Positions 1 through 9,338 of a stretch of DNA of 64,000 bases are shown here, piece after piece. The DNA is from Ilyomonas sp964249755 (lineage in GTDB: Bacteria; Bacteroidota; Bacteroidia; Chitinophagales; Chitinophagaceae): positions 1,798,001-1,862,000 of the forward strand of contig CAXUDB010000001.1 of the NCBI GenBank assembly GCA_964249755.1. Direction: 5' to 3'. A model generated the notes under the pieces. That model was not told the origin of the DNA and made no database searches. It saw nothing but the letters and a program-made list of their open reading frames with translations. How positions within the stretch are numbered: the first letter of the stretch is position 1; every line of letters starts with the position of its first letter. The position numbers and the translations under genes are program-made.

Positions 1-961
1 GATACTTTGTGTTGACCTGGCTTAATACCTTAGGCAAAAAGCCGCTTCTGGATAGGGCGAAAATTTGTCTTGAGTAACCGATGATTAAACTATGGAAGGA
101 AGCAACCAGACCAAACAAGCCAATGCCCGCAAATAATTTCGTTAATCCACTGCCCTTTCCCAATACCATACTGATAGATTCAGGCAGGGGGTAGTCTATT
201 GAACTCAGCTTCCTCCAGTCGCCGATGCCACCTGTAAAAATCATAACGCCCAATGCCAGCAACACCAGCGTGGCAATGCCCCATAAATAACCTTTTGGAA
301 TGTTGCGTTGCGGGTCGGTAACTTCTTCGGCAGCCATTGCTACGCCTTCGATACCGAGATAGAACCATATGGCAAAGGGCAGTGCAGCAAAAATACCGGA
401 CACACCAAAATGCGTATTGTTTTGCAGAAAGTTTTCGGTTTTAAAATGTGGCGATACAATACCCATGAAAATGAGCAATTCGACAACAGCCAACACTGTA
501 ACAATGAGATTGAAAACGGCGGATTCTTTTATACCTAAGAGATTGATGAGTGTGAAGATAACGTAGCACCCGACGGCGGTGAATAAGACAGGAACACCAG
601 CGTATAGAAAATGAACATAACTGCCGAGCGCGAACGCAATGGCAGGCGGCGCAAAAACAAATTCAATCAGCGTGGCATAACCGGCTATAAAACCGCCGGT
701 TGGGCCGAAGGCTTTAGAGGCAAACGCAAAAGGACCGCCCGCATCGGGAAGACTGATGGTGAGCTCGGTGAAGCTAAAAATAAAAGTGATGTACAGTACG
801 GTAACAAGTAATGTAGCGATGAGAAAGCCGATGGTGCCGGCGGCTGCCCAGCCATAGTTCCAGCCGAAGTATTCGCCAGAAATTACCAGTCCGACTGCCA
901 ATGCCCAGAGATGGATTGGCTTCAACACTTTTTTAAGTGTTGCGGTTGCTTCGCTGCTCAT
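1..961 (-). CDS. eat: Ethanolamine permease (APC family), 3' end outside window
   Basis: Inner-membrane amino acid/polyamine/organocation transporter, most like ethanolamine permeases. The reading frame starts at an ATG at 961 and stays open to the window edge, so about 320 residues are visible. The N-terminal stretch LVISGEYFGWNYGW, then FSFTELTISLPDAGGPFAFA and FGPTGGFIAGYATLIEFVFA, are hallmark segments of this subfamily and hold the first membrane helices. It lies 79 bp downstream of thrB on the same strand and may be cotranscribed, in the place where thrC often sits. No ethanolamine ammonia-lyase genes are in view, so the substrate is assigned from sequence resemblance only. Confidence 0.83.
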   Translation of the reverse strand, partial: MSSEATATLKKVLKPIHLWALAVGLVISGEYFGWNYGWAAAGTIGFLIATLLVTVLYITFIFSFTELTISLPDAGGPFAFASKAFGPTGGFIAGYATLIEFVFAPPAIAFALGSYVHFLYAGVPVLFTAVGCYVIFTLINLLGIKESAVFNLIVTVLAVVELLIFMGIVSPHFKTENFLQNNTHFGVSGIFAALPFAIWFYLGIEGVAMAAEEVTDPQRNIPKGYLWGIATLVLLALGVMIFTGGIGDWRKLSSIDYPLPESISMVLGKGSGLTKLFAGIGLFGLVASFHSLIIGYSRQIFALSRSGFLPKVLSQVNTKY

Positions 962-1040
962 TGGCGTAAGCTAAGGAGGAAATAGCAGAGAGAAAAATTT
1001 GAGATATTAAGGTTGTGTGATTCGTTGAACAAGTAGAAAG

Positions 1041-2012
1041 TTATTGCCGCGCGATGGTCACCCCTTCATCATTAATTTTCGTTACGTAAGTATGGTAATC
1101 AATTTTTAAATTACCGAAGACATTCTTCATAATCTCTTCTACTTTAATTGCTGTTGTTTGTTCTCTGCTCAGCATAAAAATAGAAGGTCCGCTGCCCGAA
1201 ATGCCGCCACCTAAAGCGCCCGCCCCTTTGCATTGTTTCTTAATTTCATCAAACCCCGGAATGAGCAAGCTGCGCACCGGTTCTATAATAAAATCTTCGA
1301 GCGAGCGACCAATCAAATCGTAATCGTTTTTTAAGAAGCCAGCCACCAATCCACCCACATTGCCCCATTGCCGGATGGCATCTTTCAGCAACACATTCTG
1401 TTTTAAAATAGCCCGCGCATCGGCGGTTCGCACTTCTATCTGTGGATGCACTACCGTAATGTGCAGCGGCGGAGAGGAGAGTGGAATGATGTCTAACGGA
1501 AAGATAGAGCGGATGAGTGTAACGCCACCATAAATGCAGGGTGCAATGTTGTCGGCGTGCTTTACACCACTGGCTACTTTCTCGCCCCACATGGCAAACT
1601 GAATGAGTTGCTCTTTGCTGAAATAATTATTGAGCAAATAATTTGCTGCCACCACAGCACCGGCGGCGCTTGCTGCACTGCTTCCCACGCCGCTGCCCGG
1701 CTTGATGCGCTTGTGAATGAGCACTTCGAAGCCAATGTTTTCGTCCAGCTCATTCAGCATTTCTATCAGCGGTGCACCGGCTGTATTTTGGGTTGGATCT
1801 TCGGGCAAAGGATAGCCATCGGCACTGCGAACAATCACTTTTCTTTCGTTCAACAGAGTAACATCCATGATGTCATAAGGCTCGTGCAGGCACAAGCCCA
1901 ATACATCGAAACCACAAACGAGGTTGGCAACCGTTGCGGGGCTGTGAATACGAATTCCCCCAACCCCTAAAGGGGAGTTTTGAACTTGTTCGTTATTGGT
2001 AACTTCTTTCAT
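1041..2012 (-). CDS. thrB: Homoserine kinase
   Basis: GHMP-family kinase that phosphorylates homoserine in threonine synthesis. The ATP-binding glycine/serine loop is visible as KPGSGVGSSAASAAG, the substrate region begins SPATVANLVCGFDVLGL, and GGGISGSGPSIFML matches the C-terminal GHMP motif. Length 323 aa is normal except for an N-terminal extension of about 20 residues that includes SPLGVGG, encoded by one arm of a perfect 21-bp inverted repeat (1960-1980). The ATG at 2012 is the only good start upstream of the conserved domain; the other repeat arm lies between it and the thrA stop. The gene follows thrA by 71 bp, so one transcript is likely. Confidence 0.95.
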   Translation of the reverse strand: MKEVTNNEQVQNSPLGVGGIRIHSPATVANLVCGFDVLGLCLHEPYDIMDVTLLNERKVIVRSADGYPLPEDPTQNTAGAPLIEMLNELDENIGFEVLIHKRIKPGSGVGSSAASAAGAVVAANYLLNNYFSKEQLIQFAMWGEKVASGVKHADNIAPCIYGGVTLIRSIFPLDIIPLSSPPLHITVVHPQIEVRTADARAILKQNVLLKDAIRQWGNVGGLVAGFLKNDYDLIGRSLEDFIIEPVRSLLIPGFDEIKKQCKGAGALGGGISGSGPSIFMLSREQTTAIKVEEIMKNVFGNLKIDYHTYVTKINDEGVTIARQ

Positions 2013-2073
2013 TTCAAATTATAATCGGAGTCGTATTTACTTGAGCTGCTCTAAACTCCCCTTTAGGGGTTGG
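1960..2073. repeat. Perfect 21-bp inverted repeat flanking the thrB start
   Basis: The arms 1960-1980 and 2053-2073 are exact reverse complements, separated by 72 bp that contain the thrB start codon. One arm encodes part of the ThrB N-terminus, the other begins 10 bp past the thrA stop. Each arm also holds a smaller CCCCTAAAGGGG palindrome. In the transcript this could form a strong hairpin presenting, or hiding, the thrB initiation region. The arm sequence belongs to a dispersed family with other copies in this window. Confidence 0.9.
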
Positions 2074-2083
2074 AGGCTTCTCC

Positions 2084-4531
2084 TTAACGGGCAACCCGAA
2101 TAATATCGGCAAACACACCACTTGCTGTGACATCGGCACCGGCACCCGCGCCTTTTACAACCAGCGGTTGTTCGGGGTATCGCTGTGTGTAAAACAATAC
2201 TACGTTGTCTTTGCCGTAGAGATGATAAAAATCGGAATCCGGTGTAATATGCTGCAAGCCCACAGAAGCTTTGCCGTTCTCGTATTGCGCAACAAATTTC
2301 AGCTTGCAATTTTTGCTCTTTGCGTCGTCGTACAAAGCTTTAAAATGTGCTTCGTGTTTCTCCATTTCTTCATAAAAATCATTCACACTTCCTTCTAAAC
2401 AGGAAGCAGGTAAAAAGCCACTGTTGGTAATATCATTCATCTCTAATGTTTCGCCGGCTTCGCGGGCAAGAATGAGAATCTTACGCATCACATCTGTGCC
2501 GCCTAAATCAAGCCTTGGATCGGGCTCAGTATAGCCTTCCTCCTGTGCTCTTTTTACGATTTGAGAAAAAGGTATTGTGCCATCATAATGGTTAAATACA
2601 AAGTTGAGCGTGCCGCTTAACACAGCTGCAATTTTGTTTACTATATCGCCGCTTTTGCGAAGATCATTCAATGTGCCAATCACCGGCAAACCCGCGCCCA
2701 CATTGGTTTCGAATAGATACAAAGTATTAAACTCTTTGGCAGTATATTTCAGTTTGATATAATTGTTGTAAGCCGAAGAAGCTGCCACTTTATTACAAGC
2801 CACTACAGAAATACTTTTCTCTAACAGCTGCAGGTAAACATCAGCCACGATATTGTTTGCCGTGACGTCTACAAATACAGAATTGCGCAGATTTTTATGG
2901 ATAACAGTGTTTACAAATTCGTCTAAATTCATGTCTTCGGCAGAAGCGAGTTCTTCTTTCCAACAAGTTAAATCCAGCGCGTTGCCATTCTCGGCAAACA
3001 ACATTTTTTTGCTGTTGGCAATGCCTGTAATTCTTACCTGGATATTAAAATGCTCTAATAAAAAACGTTGCTGTCCTTCTATTTGAGCAATGAGTTTTTT
3101 GCCCACATTGCCTGTGCCTACAATAAACACATTGAGCTGTTTGTAAGTGGAGGTTTCAAAGAAAGCTTCATGCAAAACATTTACTGCTTTCTTTACGTCG
3201 TCCGATGAAATAACCGCGGAAATATTCCGCTCGGAAGAACCTTGTGCAATGGCTCTTACATTAATACCATTCCTTCCCAACGCACCGAACATGCCGCCAC
3301 TGATGCCGGGATGGCTTTTCATTTTATCGCCCACCAGTGCAATGACTGACAAGTTGATTTCTACCTGTAATTCATCTAAGCTGCCATTGCCGATTTCTGT
3401 TTCGAATGCCGCATCCACAGCGGTTTTGGCTTTGCCGCTATCGCTTCTGTTGACTGCTACGCAAATAGAATGTTCCGATGAGCTTTGTGTAATCAGGATT
3501 ACATTAATACGCTCACTTGCCAGCGCTTCGAACAACCGTTTGGAAAAACCGGGGATTCCCACCATGCCACTGCCTTCCAGACTTAGCAAGGCAATGTTGT
3601 TGATACTTGAAATGCCGGTGATAATGCCACCATCCGCAGATGAAGTCTCCTGAGAACCATGTATCATTGTGCCCATTTCACCGGGCGCAAACGTATTCTT
3701 TACCCAGGTTGGAATGTTCTTCTGCATCACGGGTTGTATGGTAGGTGGGTAAATCACTTTCGCGCCGAAATGCGATAATTCCATTGCTGCCTGGTAGCTG
3801 GTGCTGGTAATGGTTTTTGCATTAGGGACCCAACGCGGATCGGCTGTCATCATACCAGTAACATCAGTCCAGATTTCGAGTGAGGAAGCATTGATGGCAG
3901 CCGCAAAAATAGCCGCCGTATAATCCGATCCTCCGCGCCCTAATGTGGTTGTATACTGGTTGCTATCGCTGGCAATAAAGCCTGGTGCGATATATAGTTG
4001 TTGTGAAGAAATAGCTTCACTGATCAATTGGTTCGTCTCACTGAAATTCACTATAGCATTACCAAAATGACTGTTGGTTTTGATCACTTCCCTTGAATCT
4101 ATCCACACCGGATCCAGATTCAAAGATTGCATATAATCGGCGATGATTTTAGAAGACAGTAATTCGCCAGACGATACAATCCGGTCTTTTGTGCGCAACG
4201 ATAACTCGCGCAGGCGAAACACACCTTCGCAAATATCTTCCAACTCGTTGAAGTGTTGTTTTACCTTACTTAAACAACTGCTCTGTGTGGTAATGGGAAG
4301 CAGTTCGCGCACTGCATCGAGATGCATTGTTTCCAACTCTTTTAAAAGTGTTAGGTAGTTTTCATCATTGCCTTCTGCCAGCATCCCGGCAGTGATTAAT
4401 AAATCGGTGACTTTGCTAAAGGCTGAAACAACTACAACCTGTGGTTCGCTGCTGTTTTTTACTATGCTGACTGCCTGTTGTATATTGACTGCATTGGCAA
4501 CGGAGGTGCCGCCAAATTTGACAACTTTCAT
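2084..4531 (-). CDS. thrA: Bifunctional aspartate kinase / homoserine dehydrogenase
   Basis: Catalyses the first and third steps from aspartate to homoserine. The aspartokinase domain starts MKVVKFGGTSVANA and carries GRGGSDYTA; paired ACT regulatory segments lie around residues 310-455 (VGIPGFSKRLFEAL, HPGISGGMFGALGRNGINV); the dehydrogenase begins near residue 465 with the NAD-binding FIVGTGNVGKKL and has GTLNFVFNHY and EGYTEPDPRLDLGGTDV. The frame extends 8 codons upstream to a TTG at 4555, but that codon lies inside a TACATTTG promoter element (4553-4560), so I chose the ATG at 4531 (815 aa). The ACT domains suggest threonine feedback. It leads the thrA-thrB-eat run. Confidence 0.95.
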   Translation of the reverse strand: MKVVKFGGTSVANAVNIQQAVSIVKNSSEPQVVVVSAFSKVTDLLITAGMLAEGNDENYLTLLKELETMHLDAVRELLPITTQSSCLSKVKQHFNELEDICEGVFRLRELSLRTKDRIVSSGELLSSKIIADYMQSLNLDPVWIDSREVIKTNSHFGNAIVNFSETNQLISEAISSQQLYIAPGFIASDSNQYTTTLGRGGSDYTAAIFAAAINASSLEIWTDVTGMMTADPRWVPNAKTITSTSYQAAMELSHFGAKVIYPPTIQPVMQKNIPTWVKNTFAPGEMGTMIHGSQETSSADGGIITGISSINNIALLSLEGSGMVGIPGFSKRLFEALASERINVILITQSSSEHSICVAVNRSDSGKAKTAVDAAFETEIGNGSLDELQVEINLSVIALVGDKMKSHPGISGGMFGALGRNGINVRAIAQGSSERNISAVISSDDVKKAVNVLHEAFFETSTYKQLNVFIVGTGNVGKKLIAQIEGQQRFLLEHFNIQVRITGIANSKKMLFAENGNALDLTCWKEELASAEDMNLDEFVNTVIHKNLRNSVFVDVTANNIVADVYLQLLEKSISVVACNKVAASSAYNNYIKLKYTAKEFNTLYLFETNVGAGLPVIGTLNDLRKSGDIVNKIAAVLSGTLNFVFNHYDGTIPFSQIVKRAQEEGYTEPDPRLDLGGTDVMRKILILAREAGETLEMNDITNSGFLPASCLEGSVNDFYEEMEKHEAHFKALYDDAKSKNCKLKFVAQYENGKASVGLQHITPDSDFYHLYGKDNVVLFYTQRYPEQPLVVKGAGAGADVTASGVFADIIRVAR

Positions 4532-5048
4532 AAGCGGAAGTGTGATTTTGCTCAAATGTATTTGAAAAATAATTGCTCTTATTGGTATGGTAGCTTTAGG
4601 CGATTATAATATAAGTAAACCTTAGCGTTAACAGCAAAGCGCCCGTGGATGATATGATTGTTGTATAACCCTTTACAGGGTTGTAATAATGGATGAGATG
4701 GCCGGCAAAGCGGATTTATAAATGACCGGGAAAATGATGGATAAGAAATTGCGCTTCATGGTATGTTGGTGGCGAAGATAATAGTCTGCAATGGCAGAAC
4801 AACTGTTAGTCTTTATAATTTTCAAAACCAGACTGCCTGTCAACTGGCGGTTTACCGAAGAAAAAATATTGTTTGCCTTTATTGCTTAAACATTGTTGGG
4901 TAGTAGTTATCGGTGTAAAGTGTAGATAGAGAAGTTGATTCTGCCATTTTTGAGGAGTGGTCGGAGAGGGTTCATCTATAAAAAACAAAGATTGGCAGAG
5001 AAGCTACTGCGGCGAACGGAATTTTTGTTAGCCTTGTAAACATTCATT
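4532..5048. other. Divergent intergenic region between thrA and the outer-membrane barrel gene
   Basis: About 500 bp without a credible gene. It holds the thrA -7 element at its left edge and a small perfect palindrome at 4666-4681 (AACCCT, loop TTAC, AGGGTT). A weak TAGCCTTG lies about 10-20 bp before the barrel gene start. I see no leader peptide rich in Thr or Ile codons and no recognisable riboswitch. Confidence 0.5.
4553..4560 (-). promoter_or_regulatory. Putative thrA promoter -7 element (TACATTTG)
   Basis: Exact match to the Bacteroidota -7 consensus TAnnTTTG on the minus strand, 21 bp before the thrA ATG at 4531. No clear -33 TTTG is seen at the expected distance. Confidence 0.45.
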
Positions 5049-8036
5049 ATGAAACTTATTTTACTTGTTGCTTTTACACTTATTGCGGCAACCTTGCTGG
5101 CTCAAAATACGGTGCGCGGAAAAGTAACGGACAGCAGCCAGCATCCGTTAGCTTCCGCTACCGTGCAACTAAACCGTGATGCCGGTAATATAACCCTCGC
5201 CACAACCGTAACCGATAGTCTGGGTAATTTTATATTCTCTAATGTTGATACTGGAAGGTATGTGATCACGGTTTCGTTTGTTGGGTTTGGCACTTCTTCA
5301 TCAGTCCTAAACGTTGCGGCAGATACAACAGTGAATGGCAGTACAAATAAGGACACGGCAAACCCTGCAGCAAATGTACGTGTCATAACCGTTGACAATA
5401 TTCTGCTTCAAAAAGCCACCGGAACGCTCGCTGGCGTAGTGGTTACAGCATCTGTTCCTGCTGTTGTGCAAAAGGCAGATACCATTCAATATAGTGCCAG
5501 CCAATACAAAGTAAACCCGGATGCTACCAGCGAAGATTTAGTAAAAAAATTGCCGGGCATCACTGTAGGAACGGATGGAACCGTAACAGCGCATGGCGAC
5601 CAGGTAAAAAAAGTGTTGGTAGATGGTAAAGAATATTTCGGTGATGATGCTACCGCTACGCTTCGCAACCTGCCTGCAGAAGTGATAGATAAAATACAGG
5701 TGTTTGATAAACTCAGCGACCAGGCACAGTTTACTGGCTTTGATGATGGCAACTCACAGCGTACCATTAACATTACTACAAAAGGTGGTTTGAAGAACAG
5801 CCAGTTTGGAAAAATCTATGCCGGCTATGGAACTGACGACCGCTACTCAGCCGGCGGCAATGTGAACTTCTTTAATGGCAACCGAAGGATTGCTTTGATT
5901 GGATTGACCAATAACATTAACCAGCAAAATTTTTCGCAGCAGGACATACTTGGCGTGCTCAGCAGTGGCAATAACGGGCGTGGTGGCAACGGCGGACAGC
6001 GCGGTGGCAATGCAAGAGGTGGATCCGGCGGACCTGGTGGCGGCGCAGGCAACTTTTTAACCGGTACATCAAACGGTACTAATACCACAAACTCGATGGG
6101 TATTAACTATAGCGACATGTGGGGTAAAAAACTTTCTGTTACCGGCAGTTATTTCTTTAATAACAGCAAAAACACTACTGCGCAAACGACTAACCGTCAG
6201 AACCTATTAAATGCCGACAGCAGCACTTTCTATAACGAAAAATTAAACAGCAACAACAATAATTACAACAATCGCTTTAACCTGCGGATGGAGTATAAAA
6301 TGGATAGCGCCAACCAGTTGATTTTTACGCCGGCACTTAGCTTTCAAAACAACAAATCGGAGAGCCTTACGGATGCTGATATTACAACAGAAGACGACAA
6401 AGTGCTAAGCCATGTATTAAACCGTGTCAACACCACCTCTTCGGGTTATAATTTTAGTGCGAACCTTTTATATCGTCATGCGTTTCGCAAAAGGGGAAGA
6501 AGCCTTTCGTTTGGTGTTACGCCCGGGCTGTCTGACAATACTGGTGAAACTTATCAGGATATTATTAATGATACACTTAACAATGGTGCTGACTCGCTGC
6601 TTTTCAGAGACCGGAATTCGCATACAAAATCCATTAGCGGCAGTGTTGCTTACACCGAGCCGGTCGGCAAAAAAGCGATGCTACAGTTTAATTATAACCC
6701 TTCCTATCAGAACAGCACTGCCAAACAGTTGGTTAGCAATTATGATGTGAGCGAAGGTAAATACAGCTATTTAGATACGAGCCAGAGCAACTTATTTAAT
6801 AACGATATAGTGAAACACAATGCTGGTGCAAGCTATCGCATTGGTGACCGCTTTAATAATTTCATGGTGGGATTGAACTATCAATATACCGACATGAAAA
6901 GTAACCAGACTTATCCGGAAGCGCTGACCATTCATAAAAAGTTCAACAACCTGCTGCCTAATCTTATGTTCAATAAAAAACTGGGCGACAAAACCAATAT
7001 CCGGCTGATGTACCGTGCGGCTACGCAAACACCTTCGGTTACGCAACTGCAGAATGTGTATAACACCAACAATGTGCTGTATGTAACTACCGGAAACCCT
7101 GACCTAAAGCAATCCTATAACAATACGCTGTCAGCTCGTTTTACTTATACCAATACAGCAAAGGCAACTTCGTTTTTCGTAAATGCATTTGTTCAGCAAA
7201 ACAATAATTATATTACGAATGCTGTCTATACCGCCTTCCAGGATTCTGCGCTTACACCAACGATAACATTAAAGCAAGGCTCGCAACTAAGCAGACCGGT
7301 GAACCTTGACGGATACTGGAGTTATCGCACATTGGCAACGTATAGCTTCCCTGTAAAATCTTTAAAAACAAACATCAGTATCAACGGTGGATTTAACTAC
7401 ACGCAACAACCGGGTTTGACGAATTACCTTGAGAATAAGTCGTCAAATTATCAATACAGCGCAGGGTTGGTACTTGCCAGCAATATCAGCGAATATGTAG
7501 ACTTTACAGTAAGTTATACTCCTACCTATAATGTGGTAAAAAATACATTACAGGCAAGCCGCAACGAAAACTATTATTCCGGTTCGGTCTCAGGCAGCCT
7601 AAACCTTTTGAGTAAAAACGGTTGGGTATTTCATACCGATTTGAGCAACCAAGTGTATTCAGGATTGTCGGATGGCTTTAACCAGAGTTATACCTTATGG
7701 AATGCCAGCGCAGGAAAAAAGTTTTTGAAAAATCAGCGCGGCGATTTGCGGCTGAGCGTATTTGATATTCTGAAACAAAACCAGAGCATCACAAGAAATA
7801 TAGATGCCACTTATATAGAAGATGTGCGTACCAATGTATTGCAGCGCTACTTTATGTTGATGTTTACCTATAAAATTAATAACGTGCGCAGCAATAAAAG
7901 CAGCAAAGCAACACCTGAAGCACCCATGAGAGAACGCAATGAAAGAGACAACAAGCAACCTCCGCCCGGCAATGAGCCGCCTCCGGGACCGCCGCCGGGT
8001 GGGAGAGAGGCGCCGCCTCCCGGATTAACAGAGTAA
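5049..8036 (+). CDS. TonB-dependent receptor-like outer-membrane beta-barrel protein
   Basis: 995 aa, probably an outer-membrane barrel. A signal peptide (MKLILLVAFTLIAATLLAQ) is followed by a carboxypeptidase-regulatory-like Ig fold (about 20-100, VRGKVTDSSQHPLASATVQL), a plug-like domain (about 140-250, with LVKKLPGI and KVLVDGKEYFGDD), and a long barrel rich in aromatic beta strands. Residues about 305-335 form a Gly/Asn/Arg-rich tract, probably an extracellular loop, and the C-terminus ends in a Pro/Gly tail (PPPGNEPPPGPPPGG), unusual for a barrel that normally ends in an aromatic residue. This fits the OMP_b-brl_3 type found widely in Bacteroidota without a SusD partner; none is adjacent here. 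The substrate cannot be told. It is convergent with ilvA. Confidence 0.85.
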   Translation: MKLILLVAFTLIAATLLAQNTVRGKVTDSSQHPLASATVQLNRDAGNITLATTVTDSLGNFIFSNVDTGRYVITVSFVGFGTSSSVLNVAADTTVNGSTNKDTANPAANVRVITVDNILLQKATGTLAGVVVTASVPAVVQKADTIQYSASQYKVNPDATSEDLVKKLPGITVGTDGTVTAHGDQVKKVLVDGKEYFGDDATATLRNLPAEVIDKIQVFDKLSDQAQFTGFDDGNSQRTINITTKGGLKNSQFGKIYAGYGTDDRYSAGGNVNFFNGNRRIALIGLTNNINQQNFSQQDILGVLSSGNNGRGGNGGQRGGNARGGSGGPGGGAGNFLTGTSNGTNTTNSMGINYSDMWGKKLSVTGSYFFNNSKNTTAQTTNRQNLLNADSSTFYNEKLNSNNNNYNNRFNLRMEYKMDSANQLIFTPALSFQNNKSESLTDADITTEDDKVLSHVLNRVNTTSSGYNFSANLLYRHAFRKRGRSLSFGVTPGLSDNTGETYQDIINDTLNNGADSLLFRDRNSHTKSISGSVAYTEPVGKKAMLQFNYNPSYQNSTAKQLVSNYDVSEGKYSYLDTSQSNLFNNDIVKHNAGASYRIGDRFNNFMVGLNYQYTDMKSNQTYPEALTIHKKFNNLLPNLMFNKKLGDKTNIRLMYRAATQTPSVTQLQNVYNTNNVLYVTTGNPDLKQSYNNTLSARFTYTNTAKATSFFVNAFVQQNNNYITNAVYTAFQDSALTPTITLKQGSQLSRPVNLDGYWSYRTLATYSFPVKSLKTNISINGGFNYTQQPGLTNYLENKSSNYQYSAGLVLASNISEYVDFTVSYTPTYNVVKNTLQASRNENYYSGSVSGSLNLLSKNGWVFHTDLSNQVYSGLSDGFNQSYTLWNASAGKKFLKNQRGDLRLSVFDILKQNQSITRNIDATYIEDVRTNVLQRYFMLMFTYKINNVRSNKSSKATPEAPMRERNERDNKQPPPGNEPPPGPPPGGREAPPPGLTE

Positions 8037-8066
8037 AGTAAGATTTAAAATAATCGGTATAAAGCG

Positions 8067-9320
8067 TTATACAAGGTACGCAAACAGCGTGTTGTCTTTG
8101 TTTAACTCTGTAAATTCAACATTGTACTGCTTCATCTTTTCTAACAAATGCGTATAATCATCTCGCTGCTGTAGTTCAATGCCAACAAGGGCAGGACCGC
8201 TTTCTTTGTTAGTTTTTTGCATGTATTCAAAACGCGTAATGTCGTCCGTTGGACCGAGTACAAAATTTAGAAAATCGCGCAATGCACCAGGGCGTTGCGC
8301 AAACTGGATTAAGAAATAATGCTTAAGCCCTTCGTATTGTAATGAGCGTTCTTTTATTTCGGGCATGCGGTCAATATCGTTGTTGCTGCCGCTGATGATG
8401 CAGACTACATTTTTACCCTTTATTTCTTCTTTATAAAAATCCAGTGCGGCAACAGACAAGGCACCTGCCGGCTCTACTACAATCGCATCCGTGTTATACA
8501 TCCGGAGAATAACAGAACATATCTTTCCTTCAGGTATAGCAAGCATATCGTCCAGCACTTCCTTGCAAATACCGAAAGTTAAATCACCTACACGTTTTAC
8601 GGCTGCGCCATCCACGAATTTATCAATAGAAGTAAGTGTGACCGGATGCCCGGCTTCCAGCGCCCGTTTCATGCTGGGCGCACCTTCCGGCTCGTTACCA
8701 ATAATTTTGGTTTGCGGTGAACAGGTCTTGAAATAGGTGCCAACACCGCTTGCCAAACCACCGCCGCCGATGGGAAGAAAGAGGTAATCTACCTGCGGTA
8801 AATCCTCTAAAATTTCCACGCCTACTGTGCCTTGTCCTTCCATGATTTTATAATCTTCAAAGGGCGGGATAAAAGTCATGTTGTGCTCTTTGGTGTATTG
8901 GATTGCTGCCATGGCGCAGTCATCATACGTATCGCCGATAAGCTTGATTTCGATATTGTTTTCGCCCCACATTTTGGTTTGACTAACCTTCTGTTTTGGG
9001 GTAATGCCAGGCATGAAGACAACACCTTTGATTTTCATCTTTTTACAGCTATACGCAAAGCCCTGCGCATGGTTGCCCGCACTCGCGCAAACAACACCGT
9101 TAGCTAACTGTTCCTGCGGCAATGAGCTGATCATATTATAAGCGCCACGCAGCTTGTAACTTCTTACAATCTGCAGGTCTTCGCGTTTAAGGTAGATGTT
9201 TGCATCGTATTTACGGGAGAGGTTGTGATTGAGCGTTAAGGGCGTTCTGACAATGATATTTTTCAATCGCTCAACTGCAGCAATGAAATCTAAAGTTGGA
9301 AGAGAAGAAAGCGTTTTCAT
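8067..9320 (-). CDS. ilvA: Threonine dehydratase (biosynthetic, one ACT-like domain)
   Basis: PLP enzyme converting threonine to 2-oxobutanoate, the entry to isoleucine. The PLP lysine is in SYKLRGAYNM (about residue 55), the phosphate-binding glycine loop is PIGGGGLASGVG, and substrate-loop residues SAGNHAQG are present. Residues about 330-417 (HYFLIQFAQRPGALRDFLNFVL) form a single ACT-like regulatory domain, giving the shorter 417-aa architecture rather than the two-domain E. coli IlvA. It is the last gene of the ilv/leu run, 18 bp downstream of the decayed toxin gene, and convergent with the barrel gene 30 bp away. Confidence 0.95.
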   Translation of the reverse strand: MKTLSSLPTLDFIAAVERLKNIIVRTPLTLNHNLSRKYDANIYLKREDLQIVRSYKLRGAYNMISSLPQEQLANGVVCASAGNHAQGFAYSCKKMKIKGVVFMPGITPKQKVSQTKMWGENNIEIKLIGDTYDDCAMAAIQYTKEHNMTFIPPFEDYKIMEGQGTVGVEILEDLPQVDYLFLPIGGGGLASGVGTYFKTCSPQTKIIGNEPEGAPSMKRALEAGHPVTLTSIDKFVDGAAVKRVGDLTFGICKEVLDDMLAIPEGKICSVILRMYNTDAIVVEPAGALSVAALDFYKEEIKGKNVVCIISGSNNDIDRMPEIKERSLQYEGLKHYFLIQFAQRPGALRDFLNFVLGPTDDITRFEYMQKTNKESGPALVGIELQQRDDYTHLLEKMKQYNVEFTELNKDNTLFAYLV

Positions 9321-9338
9321 GAATGAAATGAGATAAGC

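Noticed and set aside
1557..1970. Antisense frame in thrB
   Set aside because: Long frame opposite a well-conserved gene; shadow.
4555..4555. TTG at 4555 as thrA start
   Set aside because: Lies in the -7 promoter element; ATG at 4531 begins the conserved domain.
4666..4681. AACCCT/AGGGTT hairpin as a thrA attenuator
   Set aside because: Too short, upstream of the putative promoter, and no leader peptide is seen.
4806..4988. Minus-strand 60-codon frame in the thrA upstream region
   Set aside because: No conserved motif, starts in non-coding sequence with no ribosome-binding or promoter context.
5843..6088. Antisense Pro-rich frame
   Set aside because: Mirror image of the Gly-rich tract of the barrel gene; a composition artefact.
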